Below, in pieces: positions 27,479-37,755 of a DNA stretch of 59,265 nt. This DNA comes from Paludibacteraceae bacterium. GTDB lineage: Bacteria > Bacteroidota > Bacteroidia > Bacteroidales > Paludibacteraceae. The notes under the pieces were generated by a model. That model worked only from the letters and a program-made list of their open reading frames with translations, did no database searches and was not told where the DNA came from. The number at the start of each line of letters is the position of its first letter. Position 1 is the stretch's first letter. A program made the position numbers and the translations under genes. The stretch spans positions 1-59,265 of the forward strand of contig JAFOFC010000045.1 of assembly GCA_017387515.1 (NCBI GenBank), in the 5' to 3' direction.

Positions 27479-27562
27479 CGCATTCTTCCCGGTTTCGGCA
27501 TTATCCGTATCCGGTTCAATGGGTATAATCTCAGCCTGAAAGTAAGGCACCCCCTATGGATC
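27477..27562 (-). ncRNA. TPP (THI-box) riboswitch
   Basis: Read on the minus strand, the conserved blocks appear in order: AGGGGGTGCC, GGCTGAGA, TACCC, TTGAACCGGATACGG, and GGATAATGCCG-AACCGGGAAGA. P1 can be drawn between GATCCAT (27562-27556) and ATGCGTC (27483-27477). It lies immediately upstream of the TonB receptor and PnuT genes. The known class turns genes off when thiamine pyrophosphate is bound, so these transport genes should be expressed under thiamine shortage. Confidence 0.96.
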
Positions 27563-27615
27563 TAAAATACAAGCAAAAAAACAGTAAAGGCCTTTTATTC
27601 TTTTTTTTGCGATGG

Positions 27616-27623
27616 CAAAGGTA
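27616..27623 (-). promoter_or_regulatory. -7 box of the thiamine uptake operon
   Basis: TACCTTTG on the minus strand is a consensus -7 element, placing transcription start about 45 bases upstream of the TPP aptamer. The -33 region is T-rich without a clear TTTG. Confidence 0.6.
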
Positions 27624-27666
27624 CATAAAAAATGATAAAAAAGAAGAAAAAGGTAAAAAAAGAAGA

Positions 27667-29436
27667 TTATTCGTCAGAGAATTCTACCAAAACGCTACGA
27701 TAGGCACTAAAAATTTTAGATTTTGAAACATAACCTACATATTTCTTGCCATCTAATACGGGCAAGTTCCATGCATTGCTTTGTTCAAATTTTTTCATCA
27801 CCACTTCCATCGAATCGTTAACATCTACCCGTTCGCGTGGCGACACCATCAGTTTTTGCATATTAAAACGTTGGTACAATTCGGGGCGGAACATGATATT
27901 GCGCACTTCCTCTACCCTAATCTCGCCCAAATAAATACCATCGTTATCTATTACAGGAAATACATTGCGATTGCACACAGACATAATTTTTACCAAATCG
28001 CCCAACATGGCCTCTGGCGCTATGGGTCGCATATCGGTTTCGATTAAATTCTCTGTTTTTAACAAACTTAGCACCGCCTTATCTTTATGGTGCGTTACCA
28101 ATTCGCCTTTTTGTGCCAATCGCATAGCGTACAAACTATGAGGCTCAAAAATATAAATGGTAATAAACGAGAACACCGAAACAATCATCAGTGGCATAAA
28201 TAAATCATAACCACCCGACAATTCGGCCGTTAAGAATATACCTGTTAAGGGGGCATGCATAATACCCGACATCAGCCCGGCCATACCTGCCAATGCAAAA
28301 TTTTGAGCAGGCAATTCTACCCCTATTTGTTGCAATAACAACACCAAAATATAGCCTGTAATACACCCTACAAACAACGAAGGCGCAAACAAACCACCTG
28401 TACCCCCCGCTCCATTGGTTGCTGCTGATGCAAATATTTTAAGTAGTACAATCAGGACAAAATAGCCTATTACAAAGTAAACATTGTAGCGATATTCGTA
28501 AAACAAACTATTTTCTAGCAAACGGGTATAATCCAAATTAAGCAAGCTGTTAATGCTATCGTACCCCTCGCCATACAACGGAGGCAGCAAGAAAATAAGC
28601 AAGCTAAGCAGAATACCACCCAATAGTATTTTTTTCCAAGGTTTTTCTAGCTTTCTAAAAATCCCCTCCATCCAATTCATACCACGCGTAAAATACAGCG
28701 ACACAAACCCACACAGAATACCCAATAGCACGTAATACGGAATCCTATCCAAGGCAAAGGCCTCACTTTGTAATGGGAACATCAATTCATCTCCCATTAA
28801 AAAGTACGATACGGCCGTTGCGGTTACCGACGAGATAAGCAAAGGAACCACCGAATAAAAGGTCATATCTAGCATCAGCACCTCTAGCGTAAAGGCTACC
28901 CCCGTAATAGGAGCCTTAAAAATACCACTAATGGCACCAGCAGCCCCACATCCCACCATCAGCATCAAGGTTTTTTGGTCCATTTTAAAGGCCCTACCCA
29001 AATTAGACCCAATGGCTGCACCCGTTAACACCACGGGCGATTCGGCACCTACCGACCCACCAAAACCAATGGTAATAGAACTGGCCACCACCGAACTCCA
29101 CATGTTGTGCAGTTTTATGATGCTTTTGCGTTGCGAAATGGCATACAAGATTTTGGTTACACCGTGGCTAATATCGTCCCTTACAACGTATCGCACAAAC
29201 AAACTGGCCAATATAATACCTATAATAGGATACAACAAATACAACCAGTTTTCTGAGTAGAAAGTAAAATTAGTAGTAAGAAGATGCTGAATGGCATGAA
29301 TGGCCCATTTTAGCAAACAAGCCGCTAATGCCGTAGAGATTCCCACCAACAAGCTCAAAAAGATAATAAATCGCTGAATGGGGATGTTTCTTTCGCGCCA
29401 CGCCAGCAGGCGATTGTATGTATTACTTCCTATCAT
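27667..29436 (-). CDS. ClC-family chloride channel/transporter with C-terminal CBS pair
   Basis: This 589-residue membrane protein of the ClC family moves chloride or related anions, perhaps in exchange for protons. It shows the selectivity-filter motifs: GSVGAESPVVLTG (the GxExP loop carrying the gating Glu), GAGGTGGLFAPSLFVG (GxFxP), and about 18 membrane helices over residues 20-430. Two CBS domains follow (about 455-580; MLGDLVKIM, GEIRVEEV, GYVSKSKI), expected to bind an adenine nucleotide. It follows the Sua5 gene by 30 bases on the same strand. Confidence 0.93.
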   Translation of the reverse strand: MIGSNTYNRLLAWRERNIPIQRFIIFLSLLVGISTALAACLLKWAIHAIQHLLTTNFTFYSENWLYLLYPIIGIILASLFVRYVVRDDISHGVTKILYAISQRKSIIKLHNMWSSVVASSITIGFGGSVGAESPVVLTGAAIGSNLGRAFKMDQKTLMLMVGCGAAGAISGIFKAPITGVAFTLEVLMLDMTFYSVVPLLISSVTATAVSYFLMGDELMFPLQSEAFALDRIPYYVLLGILCGFVSLYFTRGMNWMEGIFRKLEKPWKKILLGGILLSLLIFLLPPLYGEGYDSINSLLNLDYTRLLENSLFYEYRYNVYFVIGYFVLIVLLKIFASAATNGAGGTGGLFAPSLFVGCITGYILVLLLQQIGVELPAQNFALAGMAGLMSGIMHAPLTGIFLTAELSGGYDLFMPLMIVSVFSFITIYIFEPHSLYAMRLAQKGELVTHHKDKAVLSLLKTENLIETDMRPIAPEAMLGDLVKIMSVCNRNVFPVIDNDGIYLGEIRVEEVRNIMFRPELYQRFNMQKLMVSPRERVDVNDSMEVVMKKFEQSNAWNLPVLDGKKYVGYVSKSKIFSAYRSVLVEFSDE

Positions 29437-29466
29437 TAGTTTTATTTACCAAAACACCTTAACAAA

Positions 29467-30036
29467 TCAAGGTCTAAGAAGTACAAAAGTACCATTTTTT
29501 TCAAATTTGATAATGGAAGAAGGCGATTTTTTTTCATTATCATCTTGCCTAGCCTGCACTACGTAATCAACACCGTTTTTTATAGCATCCGATATTTCGG
29601 CAAAAAAGGCAGGAGTGGGTTCTCCGCTAATATTAGCCGACGTAGATACAATGGGTTTTTTAAAACGCATGCACAATTGCTTAGAAAAAGTTTCGTTGGT
29701 AATGCGAATACCAATGCTGCCATCGCTAGCCAACAAATTGGTCGCAACGTTTCTGCCTTCTGGATAAATAATAGTAAGCGGTTTATCGGCACATTCCACC
29801 AAATCCCACACCACATCGGGCACATCAGTAACATAGGCTTGCACCTTGGCCATGCTATCGGTTAACAACAACATCGATTTGCTATCGGAGCGTTGTTTTA
29901 ATTGATAGATTTTTTGAACCGCCTCGGCATTGGTTGCATCGCATCCTATCCCCCAAACCGTATCGGTAGGATAAAGAATGATACCACCAGCTTGCAAAAC
30001 TTCTACTATTTTTTTTATTTCATCCATCATTCTCAA
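29467..30036 (-). CDS. tsaC: threonylcarbamoyl-AMP synthase (TsaC/Sua5 type)
   Basis: This 189-residue enzyme makes threonylcarbamoyl-AMP from threonine, bicarbonate and ATP for the t6A37 modification of ANN-decoding tRNAs. The YrdC core shows PTDTVWGIGCDATN near residue 21, LKQRSDSKSMLLL, KPLTIIYP, GIRI and the diagnostic STSANISGEPTP near 130. Three Met codons near the start are possible (30036, 30030, 30027). MDEIKKIVEVL is the most family-like beginning. A second, diverged family member lies at 22445-23053. This copy carries the signatures of the active tRNA enzyme. Confidence 0.92.
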   Translation of the reverse strand: MRMMDEIKKIVEVLQAGGIILYPTDTVWGIGCDATNAEAVQKIYQLKQRSDSKSMLLLTDSMAKVQAYVTDVPDVVWDLVECADKPLTIIYPEGRNVATNLLASDGSIGIRITNETFSKQLCMRFKKPIVSTSANISGEPTPAFFAEISDAIKNGVDYVVQARQDDNEKKSPSSIIKFEKNGTFVLLRP

Positions 30037-30061
30037 AAAAAATTGTTAACTTTACCGAATG

Positions 30062-30069
30062 TATTTTTG
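30062..30069 (+). promoter_or_regulatory. -7 box for the recJ-recQ-rnz unit
   Basis: TATTTTTG matches TAnnTTTG and lies 47 bases before recJ in the spacer shared with the divergent tsaC gene. A TTG at 30043 is only 16 bases upstream, shorter than usual. Confidence 0.5.
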
Positions 30070-30116
30070 CAACGGCAAATTTACACATTCTCTCGCTATA
30101 AACAAATAAATATAAT

Positions 30117-31847
30117 ATGCTTCGAAATTGGATTATTAACGAATTAACCGATCAAGAAGAATCATGTAGAAAAACACTTGCACAACAACTCAGAATTTCG
30201 GGCACCTTGGCCAAATTACTTGTACAAAGGGGCATCTGCACCATGCAAGAGGCCAATGCATTTTTCCATCCAGAGATAGGTTTGCTACACGATCCTTTCT
30301 TGCTCAACGACATGGACAAGGCGGTAGAACGTCTTAACCAAGCACTACACCTTAACCAAAAAATTTTAGTCTACGGCGATTATGACGTAGACGGCACTAC
30401 TGCCGTTGCGTTGGTGTACAAATTTTTACAAAACTACACCTCTAACCTCGATTTCTATATACCCGATAGAAACGACGAGGGGTATGGAGTATCGTACAAA
30501 GGCATCGACTTTGCCGCCGAAAACGACATTAAGCTTATCATCGTTTTAGATTGTGGCATCAAGGCTATCGAAAAAGTAGCGTATGCTAAAGAAAGAGGCA
30601 TTGATATCATCATTTGCGACCACCACACGCCCGACAACCAATTACCCCAAGCCGTAGCGGTACTAGACCCCAAGCGCGAAGACTCTACCTATCCTTACGG
30701 ACACTTATCGGGTTGCGGCGTAGGCTTTAAACTTATGCAAGCCTTTGCCATTCAAAACGACATTGAATGGTCTAAGCTAACCCCATTGCTTGATTTATTG
30801 GCCGTTAGTATTGCTTCTGACATCGTTCCCATTACGGGCGAAAACCGCGCACTGATGTACCTTGGTCTTAAACAACTTAACGCATCGCCTTGCGTAGGGT
30901 TAAAAGCCATTATGGAATTATGCGATTTGGTAAATACCCCCATTAGCACCAGCGACATCGTCTTTAAAATAGGACCACGTATTAACGCCTCGGGCCGCAT
31001 GAGTTCGGGCCGCGAAGCGGTTGAACTGCTTATTGCCAAAAACGAAGAAACCGCTCGTCAAAAAAGCGAAAGCATCGATGCCTACAATCAATTACGCAAA
31101 GACTTAGACAAGCAAGCCACCGAAGACGCACGCAAATACATTGATGCTACTCCGCAAGACGAACGCACCTCTTCTATTGTGGTGTACAACCAAGAATGGA
31201 ACAAAGGAGTTATAGGTATTGTAGCATCGCGCCTAAGCGAACACTACTACAAACCTGCTGTAGTGCTTACGCTATCCAATGGCTTTGCAACCGGTTCAGC
31301 CCGCTCTATTTTAGGCTTCGACCTATACAAAGCCATTGATTCGTGCCGCGACTTACTAGAAAACTTTGGCGGACACACCTATGCTGCCGGGCTTACGTTG
31401 CGCCTAGAAAACATTGCCGAGTTCAAAGAACGTTTCCAAAAATACGTAGAAGACAACCTGCACGCCGAGCAACAAGTACCACAGATTGATATTGATGCAG
31501 CCTTGCATTTTGCAGAGATTAACCATACGTTCTTTAATACCCTGCAACGCTTTGCACCCTTTGGGCCCGACAATAACAAACCTGTATTTGTTACCTACAA
31601 CGTAGTGGATTACCAAAAACGTTGCCGATTGGTAGGCCAAGGAAACAAACACATCAAATTAGACGTACGCGATTTAACCGGCGGCCCCACCATGAGTGGC
31701 ATTGCCTTTAATGCCCACGACGCAGAAAATACCATCAAATACATCAACAGTGGTATGCCTTTTCACATTTGCTATACCTTAGAAGAGAATAACTTTAATG
31801 GCAAAAAAAGCATCCAACTGATGATTAAAGACATCAAAATACCTTAA
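30117..31847 (+). CDS. recJ: single-stranded-DNA-specific exonuclease RecJ
   Basis: RecJ is a 5'-3' single-strand exonuclease of the RecF recombination pathway and of mismatch and base excision repair. The 576-residue protein has the DHH-family motifs: YGDYDVDGTTAVAL near residue 80, IIVLDCGIKA, ICDHHTPD near 162 (the DHH motif), and SGCGVGFKL. A DHHA1 domain with GFATGSAR and GGHTYAAGLTL lies near 400-430, and an OB-fold follows at the C-terminus. The gene is followed after 4 bases by recQ, whose helicase feeds RecJ in vitro in other bacteria. Confidence 0.97.
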   Translation: MLRNWIINELTDQEESCRKTLAQQLRISGTLAKLLVQRGICTMQEANAFFHPEIGLLHDPFLLNDMDKAVERLNQALHLNQKILVYGDYDVDGTTAVALVYKFLQNYTSNLDFYIPDRNDEGYGVSYKGIDFAAENDIKLIIVLDCGIKAIEKVAYAKERGIDIIICDHHTPDNQLPQAVAVLDPKREDSTYPYGHLSGCGVGFKLMQAFAIQNDIEWSKLTPLLDLLAVSIASDIVPITGENRALMYLGLKQLNASPCVGLKAIMELCDLVNTPISTSDIVFKIGPRINASGRMSSGREAVELLIAKNEETARQKSESIDAYNQLRKDLDKQATEDARKYIDATPQDERTSSIVVYNQEWNKGVIGIVASRLSEHYYKPAVVLTLSNGFATGSARSILGFDLYKAIDSCRDLLENFGGHTYAAGLTLRLENIAEFKERFQKYVEDNLHAEQQVPQIDIDAALHFAEINHTFFNTLQRFAPFGPDNNKPVFVTYNVVDYQKRCRLVGQGNKHIKLDVRDLTGGPTMSGIAFNAHDAENTIKYINSGMPFHICYTLEENNFNGKKSIQLMIKDIKIP

Positions 31848-31851
31848 TCTA

Positions 31852-33741
31852 ATGCCTCAATACCGTGCTATATTGCAACAATATTGGGGCTATTCGGATT
31901 TTAGGCCGCTTCAGCACGATATTGTAACCTCTATTGGCAGTGGCAAAGACACACTAGGGCTTATGCCTACGGGTGGTGGCAAATCCATCACCTTTCAAGT
32001 GCCTGCCATGGCCAAAGAAGGCATGTGTTTGGTTATTACCCCCCTTATTGCTTTAATGAAAGACCAAGTAGCCAATCTTAAAGCAAAAAACATCAAAGCG
32101 GCAGCTATTTACTCGGGCATGGAAAGTGCCGATATTCAAAAAACCTTTGATAACTGCATTTACGGTCACTACAAGTTTTTGTACATATCGCCCGAACGAT
32201 TAAGTACACGATTATTTTTAGAACGATTACCTCAGCTAGACATTAGCCTAATAGCCGTAGACGAAGCACACTGCATCTCGCAATGGGGCTACGATTTTAG
32301 ACCTGCTTACAGAGCCATTGCCGATTTACGCAAGTTATTACCAGGCGTACCGGTATTAGCCGTTACCGCCACCGCCACGCCTAAGGTAGCAGCCGACATC
32401 CAGTTACAGCTACAATTTGAACATCCCAACGTATTGCGCAAAAGTTTTTATCGCCCCAACTTAAGCTACAGCGTACGCCATACAGAAGATAAATTACAAC
32501 AACTATTACGCATTTTAAACAACGTTCCAGGCAGTTCTGTGGTATATGTTCGCAACCGAAAGAAAACCAAAGAAATAGCCGAGTTCTTACAATCAAAAGG
32601 CATTAAAGCGCACTTTTTTCACGCCGGACTACCCTTATCAGAAAAAGATACCAGGCAAAACCAATGGAAAGAGGGTTCTTGTAGGGTTATGGTAGCCACA
32701 AATGCCTTTGGTATGGGAATTGACAAAGCAGACGTTCGTACCGTAGTGCACATGGATATGCCCGATAGCATTGAGGCTTACTTTCAGGAAGCGGGCCGTG
32801 CGGGTCGTGACGAAAAAAAAGCCTACTGCGTACTTATTTACAACAACAGCGACATTACTCAGGCAAAAAAACGCATCACAGAAAGTTTTCCCGAAAAAAC
32901 ATTCATTGCCGAAGTGTACGAAAAACTGGCCTATTTTTTACAGGTTGGAGTAGGTAGCTGCATGGGCAGTATTTTTAATTTTAACCTAGGCATTTTTTGT
33001 AAAAACTTTAAACTACCGCTACAACAAACCCACCATGCCCTTAAAATATTAGAGCTAGCCGGGTACATAGAATACCACGACGAGTTAGAATTTAAAACCC
33101 GCGTACAGTTTACTTGCGCCCGCCATCAACTATACGACATTCGCCTACATCCATTGGCCGAAAAAGTAATGGGAGCCATTTTGCGTTCGTACACAGGCGT
33201 TTTTGCCGAATTAGTTCCGGTAGACGAAACCACCTTGGCTGATCATGCCCAACTAACCCATCAAGAAGTATTACAAGGACTAATCGAACTTAGCCACGAA
33301 CACATTATAAAATACATTCCGCACCAAAAAATACCGTGCGTTATATATACCCGCGGACGAGTAGATACCAAGCAATTAGTAATTAATGCCGAGGTGTACG
33401 ACAACCGCAAACGCCGATTTGTAGAGCGCATTGACGCCATGGTGAGCTATGCCACCGATACCCAACATTGCCGTAGCCAATACCTATTATCTTACTTTGG
33501 CGAAACCAACTCTGCATCTTGCCAAGCTTGCGACCATTGCCTAAGAAGCAGCAGCAAGCCAGCCGATGTTGCTAGCCAAATTAAAGCCATTTTGGCGCAG
33601 CAACCTTGTAGCATCAACGAACTGATAGAACAAGTAAGTTTCAAGCAATCAGACACCGTAGAGACTATCCGTTTATTGCTTGATAAACAAGAAATTACTT
33701 ATAAAGACCAACGCCTATTCTTGTCACGCTATGAACTTTAA
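31852..33741 (+). CDS. recQ: RecQ-family ATP-dependent DNA helicase
   Basis: RecQ unwinds DNA 3'-5' and works with RecJ. The 629-residue protein has FRPLQHDIV (Q-like motif), Walker A PTGGGKSI near residue 42, the DEAH box in VDEAHCISQWGYDFRP near 140, and helicase domain 2 with MATNAFGMGIDK and QEAGRAGRD. A winged-helix-like region follows at about 380-500. The zinc cysteines (C540, C557, C560, C563; ASCQACDHC) lie after it, not directly after the helicase core as in E. coli RecQ, and no HRDC domain is seen. It overlaps the RNase Z gene by 11 bases. Confidence 0.93.
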   Translation: MPQYRAILQQYWGYSDFRPLQHDIVTSIGSGKDTLGLMPTGGGKSITFQVPAMAKEGMCLVITPLIALMKDQVANLKAKNIKAAAIYSGMESADIQKTFDNCIYGHYKFLYISPERLSTRLFLERLPQLDISLIAVDEAHCISQWGYDFRPAYRAIADLRKLLPGVPVLAVTATATPKVAADIQLQLQFEHPNVLRKSFYRPNLSYSVRHTEDKLQQLLRILNNVPGSSVVYVRNRKKTKEIAEFLQSKGIKAHFFHAGLPLSEKDTRQNQWKEGSCRVMVATNAFGMGIDKADVRTVVHMDMPDSIEAYFQEAGRAGRDEKKAYCVLIYNNSDITQAKKRITESFPEKTFIAEVYEKLAYFLQVGVGSCMGSIFNFNLGIFCKNFKLPLQQTHHALKILELAGYIEYHDELEFKTRVQFTCARHQLYDIRLHPLAEKVMGAILRSYTGVFAELVPVDETTLADHAQLTHQEVLQGLIELSHEHIIKYIPHQKIPCVIYTRGRVDTKQLVINAEVYDNRKRRFVERIDAMVSYATDTQHCRSQYLLSYFGETNSASCQACDHCLRSSSKPADVASQIKAILAQQPCSINELIEQVSFKQSDTVETIRLLLDKQEITYKDQRLFLSRYEL

Positions 33742-34642
33742 TTTAACCATATTAGGAACCGGTTCGGCCATTCCCTCATTTGGTCGATTTTCTAGTGCAC
33801 AAGTGTTACACACGCACGATAAAAGTTTTTTAATAGACTGTGCAGACGGAACCCAATTTCAGCTACGCAAATACAACGTAAAAACCAATCGCATGAACCA
33901 TTGGTTTATATCGCACCTACACGGTGACCACTGCTTTGGTCTAATATCGGTAATCTCTACCTTAGGCATGTTGCATCATACTGGCGACATCTACATTCAT
34001 GCCCACCCCGATTTGCATCCTGTTTTGCAAGCGCAATTGGACTACTTTTGCAAAGACCTACCTTTTAAAGTATATTTTGAAGGATTTAATCCACTAAAAA
34101 ATGAGGTGATATACCAAGACCGCAGCCTAACCGTACAAACCATTCCATTGGTTCACAGCATGCCTACCTGTGGTTTTCTATTCAAAGAAAAAGAAGGTCA
34201 ACCCCACTTGAATCGCGAATTATTGGATTTTTACAACGTAGGCATCGAAGACATTAAACACCTAAAAGAAGGAGCCGATTTTACCACAGAAGACGGACGC
34301 ATTATTCCTAACAGTCGCTTTATCACAGCACCTACGCCTGCAAAAAGTTACGCCTATTGTTCCGACACGGCTTATACAGAGCGTATTATCCCTATTATTG
34401 AGGGCGTTGACGTATTGTTTCACGAAGCCACTTTTGCCGAAGAAGAAGCTTTTCGTACCAAAGCCACCTTGCATTCAACTGCCAAACAAGCCGGCATGAT
34501 TGCCCAAAAAGCACAGGTAAAACAACTCATTATAGGCCATTATTCGGCTCGATATGCTACACTCGACCATCTACTAGCCGAAGCAAAAAGCGAATTTTCC
34601 AATACCATTTTATCGTTTGATGGAATGAAACACGAATGGTAA
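33731..34642 (+). CDS. rnz: ribonuclease Z
   Basis: RNase Z is a metallo-beta-lactamase-fold endonuclease that trims tRNA 3' trailers. The 303-residue protein shows GTGSAIPSFGRFSSAQ, the metal motif SHLHGDHCFGL near residue 60, the PxKxxG-like substrate segment VHSMPTCGFLF, SDTAYTERI and HEATF near 240, and HSTAKQAG near 260. ATG at 33731 inside the end of recQ is chosen, since upstream in-frame codons duplicate recQ sequence in another frame. It closes the recJ-recQ-rnz unit. Confidence 0.95.
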   Translation: MNFNLTILGTGSAIPSFGRFSSAQVLHTHDKSFLIDCADGTQFQLRKYNVKTNRMNHWFISHLHGDHCFGLISVISTLGMLHHTGDIYIHAHPDLHPVLQAQLDYFCKDLPFKVYFEGFNPLKNEVIYQDRSLTVQTIPLVHSMPTCGFLFKEKEGQPHLNRELLDFYNVGIEDIKHLKEGADFTTEDGRIIPNSRFITAPTPAKSYAYCSDTAYTERIIPIIEGVDVLFHEATFAEEEAFRTKATLHSTAKQAGMIAQKAQVKQLIIGHYSARYATLDHLLAEAKSEFSNTILSFDGMKHEW

Positions 34643-34718
34643 ACCCGTTTTTTATAGAATTTAGGCGATACCTTACAAAATTTAACGCAAAATTATAGGA
34701 AAATACAGGCTTATTTTG

Positions 34719-34726
34719 TACTTTTG
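34719..34726 (+). promoter_or_regulatory. -7 box for the guaB operon
   Basis: TACTTTTG matches TAnnTTTG and lies 33 bases before guaB. The 117-base spacer after rnz shows no strong terminator and no purine riboswitch. Confidence 0.55.
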
Positions 34727-34747
34727 CATGCAATAAATTTTCTATAA

Positions 34748-36234
<1,487 letters not shown>

Positions 36235-36235
<1 letters not shown>

Positions 36236-37755
36236 TGAAACGCACATTCCTGATACTTTGCATGGGTTTGACTACAGCTTTGGCTGTAGCTCAAACCCTT
36301 ATTACCATAAATAATAAGGCCATATCGGTAGACGAATTTGAGTATTACTACCAAAAAAACAATACCAACCAAGCGCAACAACTAACGCGCGAGCAGTACA
36401 TGGATATGTTTATCAACTTTAAGCTAAAAGTTGAAGAGGCATATGCTCAAAAATACGATACTGCCTCGGCCTTTCAAAAAGAGTTAGAAGGTTATCGCAA
36501 ACAACTTATTGGTCCATACCTTACCGACTCGGTAAAACGCAATGAATTAGTACAGGAAGCCTATCAACACCTTTTAGAAGACATCGAAGTAAGCCATATC
36601 TTATTTCGCATCGATTTTCCCAACGAAGAAGCACAAGCGTTAGAAAAAGCCCAAAAAGCACGCAAGCGCCTAAAAAAAGAAGACTTTGCTAAAGTGGCTG
36701 CCGAGGTATCAGAAGATCCCTCTGTAGTAGAGAACAAAGGGTATTTGGGCTATACCACAGGCGGACAATTTGTATTCCCCTTTGAAAGAGCGGCATACAA
36801 CCTTAAAGTAGGCGAAATTAGCCAACCCGTTCGTACCCAATTTGGCTACCACATCATTAAATTACACAACCGTCGTCCATCTAAAGGAGAGGTAAAATTA
36901 GCACACATATTCAAAGCCATTCCAGAATACGCCGATTCAACCCAACGCGTTGCTATAGAAGCGGTTACTATGCGAATTTACCAAGCATTAGTTGAAGGTG
37001 CCGACTTTGCATCCATGGCACGCAACAATTCAGAAGACGATACAGCTGCCAAGGGTGGTGAATTGCCTTGGTTAGGCATTGGCATGAGCAACCCATGGAT
37101 AGAGAATGCCGCATTTGCGCTTACCGAACTGGGCCAAATTAGCGAACCTGTACAAGCCCCATACGGTTGGCACATTTTTCAACTACAAGGCAAACGCTCT
37201 ATTCGTCCATTAGCCGACTACAAACCCATGCTTAATACCCAAATTAACATGGACGAACGCCGCAAAGAAGTTTTTCAAAGTTTTATCGACAAACTAAAAA
37301 AAGAATACAAGTTTAAAAAAGGGAAAAAAGACGGAATAATAGCAACCTTTGCCAATCAAGTGCTAACCCAAAAAGACTTGGAAGCATTCTGTCAAGAAAA
37401 ACCACACGGCAACGATTCTATCAACGATTTTATCAATTATAGTCTTTACCAATACGAAAACAATCAACTAGAAACTAAATATCCAGCATTTGGTTACTTG
37501 ATGAACGAATACCGCGAGGGTATCCTGCTGTTCAATATCTGCAACGATCTTATTTGGAGCAAAGCCTCTAAAGACAAAGAAGGTTTAAAAGAATTCTTTG
37601 AGAACAACAAAGAAAATTACCCAGCAGATTATACATACAACAAAGGTCCCGTGGTAAACGACTACCAAACCTACCTAGAAGAACAATGGTTGGCAACCTT
37701 GCGCCAAAAACACACCATTACGGTTCATTACGACGTGCTAAACAAGCTTAAATGA
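36235..37755 (+). CDS. periplasmic peptidyl-prolyl cis-trans isomerase with two parvulin domains
   Basis: This 506-residue exported foldase-like protein has a signal peptide (MKRTFLILCMGLTTALAVAQ). Two parvulin domains follow. The first spans about residues 117-220 (VSHILFRIDFP, FAKVAAEVSEDP, GYLGYTTGGQFVFPFE, FGYHIIKLH). The second spans about 222-325 (VKLAHIFKAI, SEDDTAAKGGELPWLG, YGWHIFQL). The rest of the protein, about 180 residues, is helical and rich in Lys and Glu. It begins on the last base of guaB and ends 4 bases inside the following lipoprotein gene. Its likely role is folding of outer-membrane or exported proteins. Confidence 0.92.

Noticed and set aside
27588-27597. AAAGGCCTTT palindrome upstream of the TPP aptamer as a terminator
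   Set aside because: It is only five base pairs with no room for a loop. It lies between the promoter and the aptamer, where a terminator would silence the operon.
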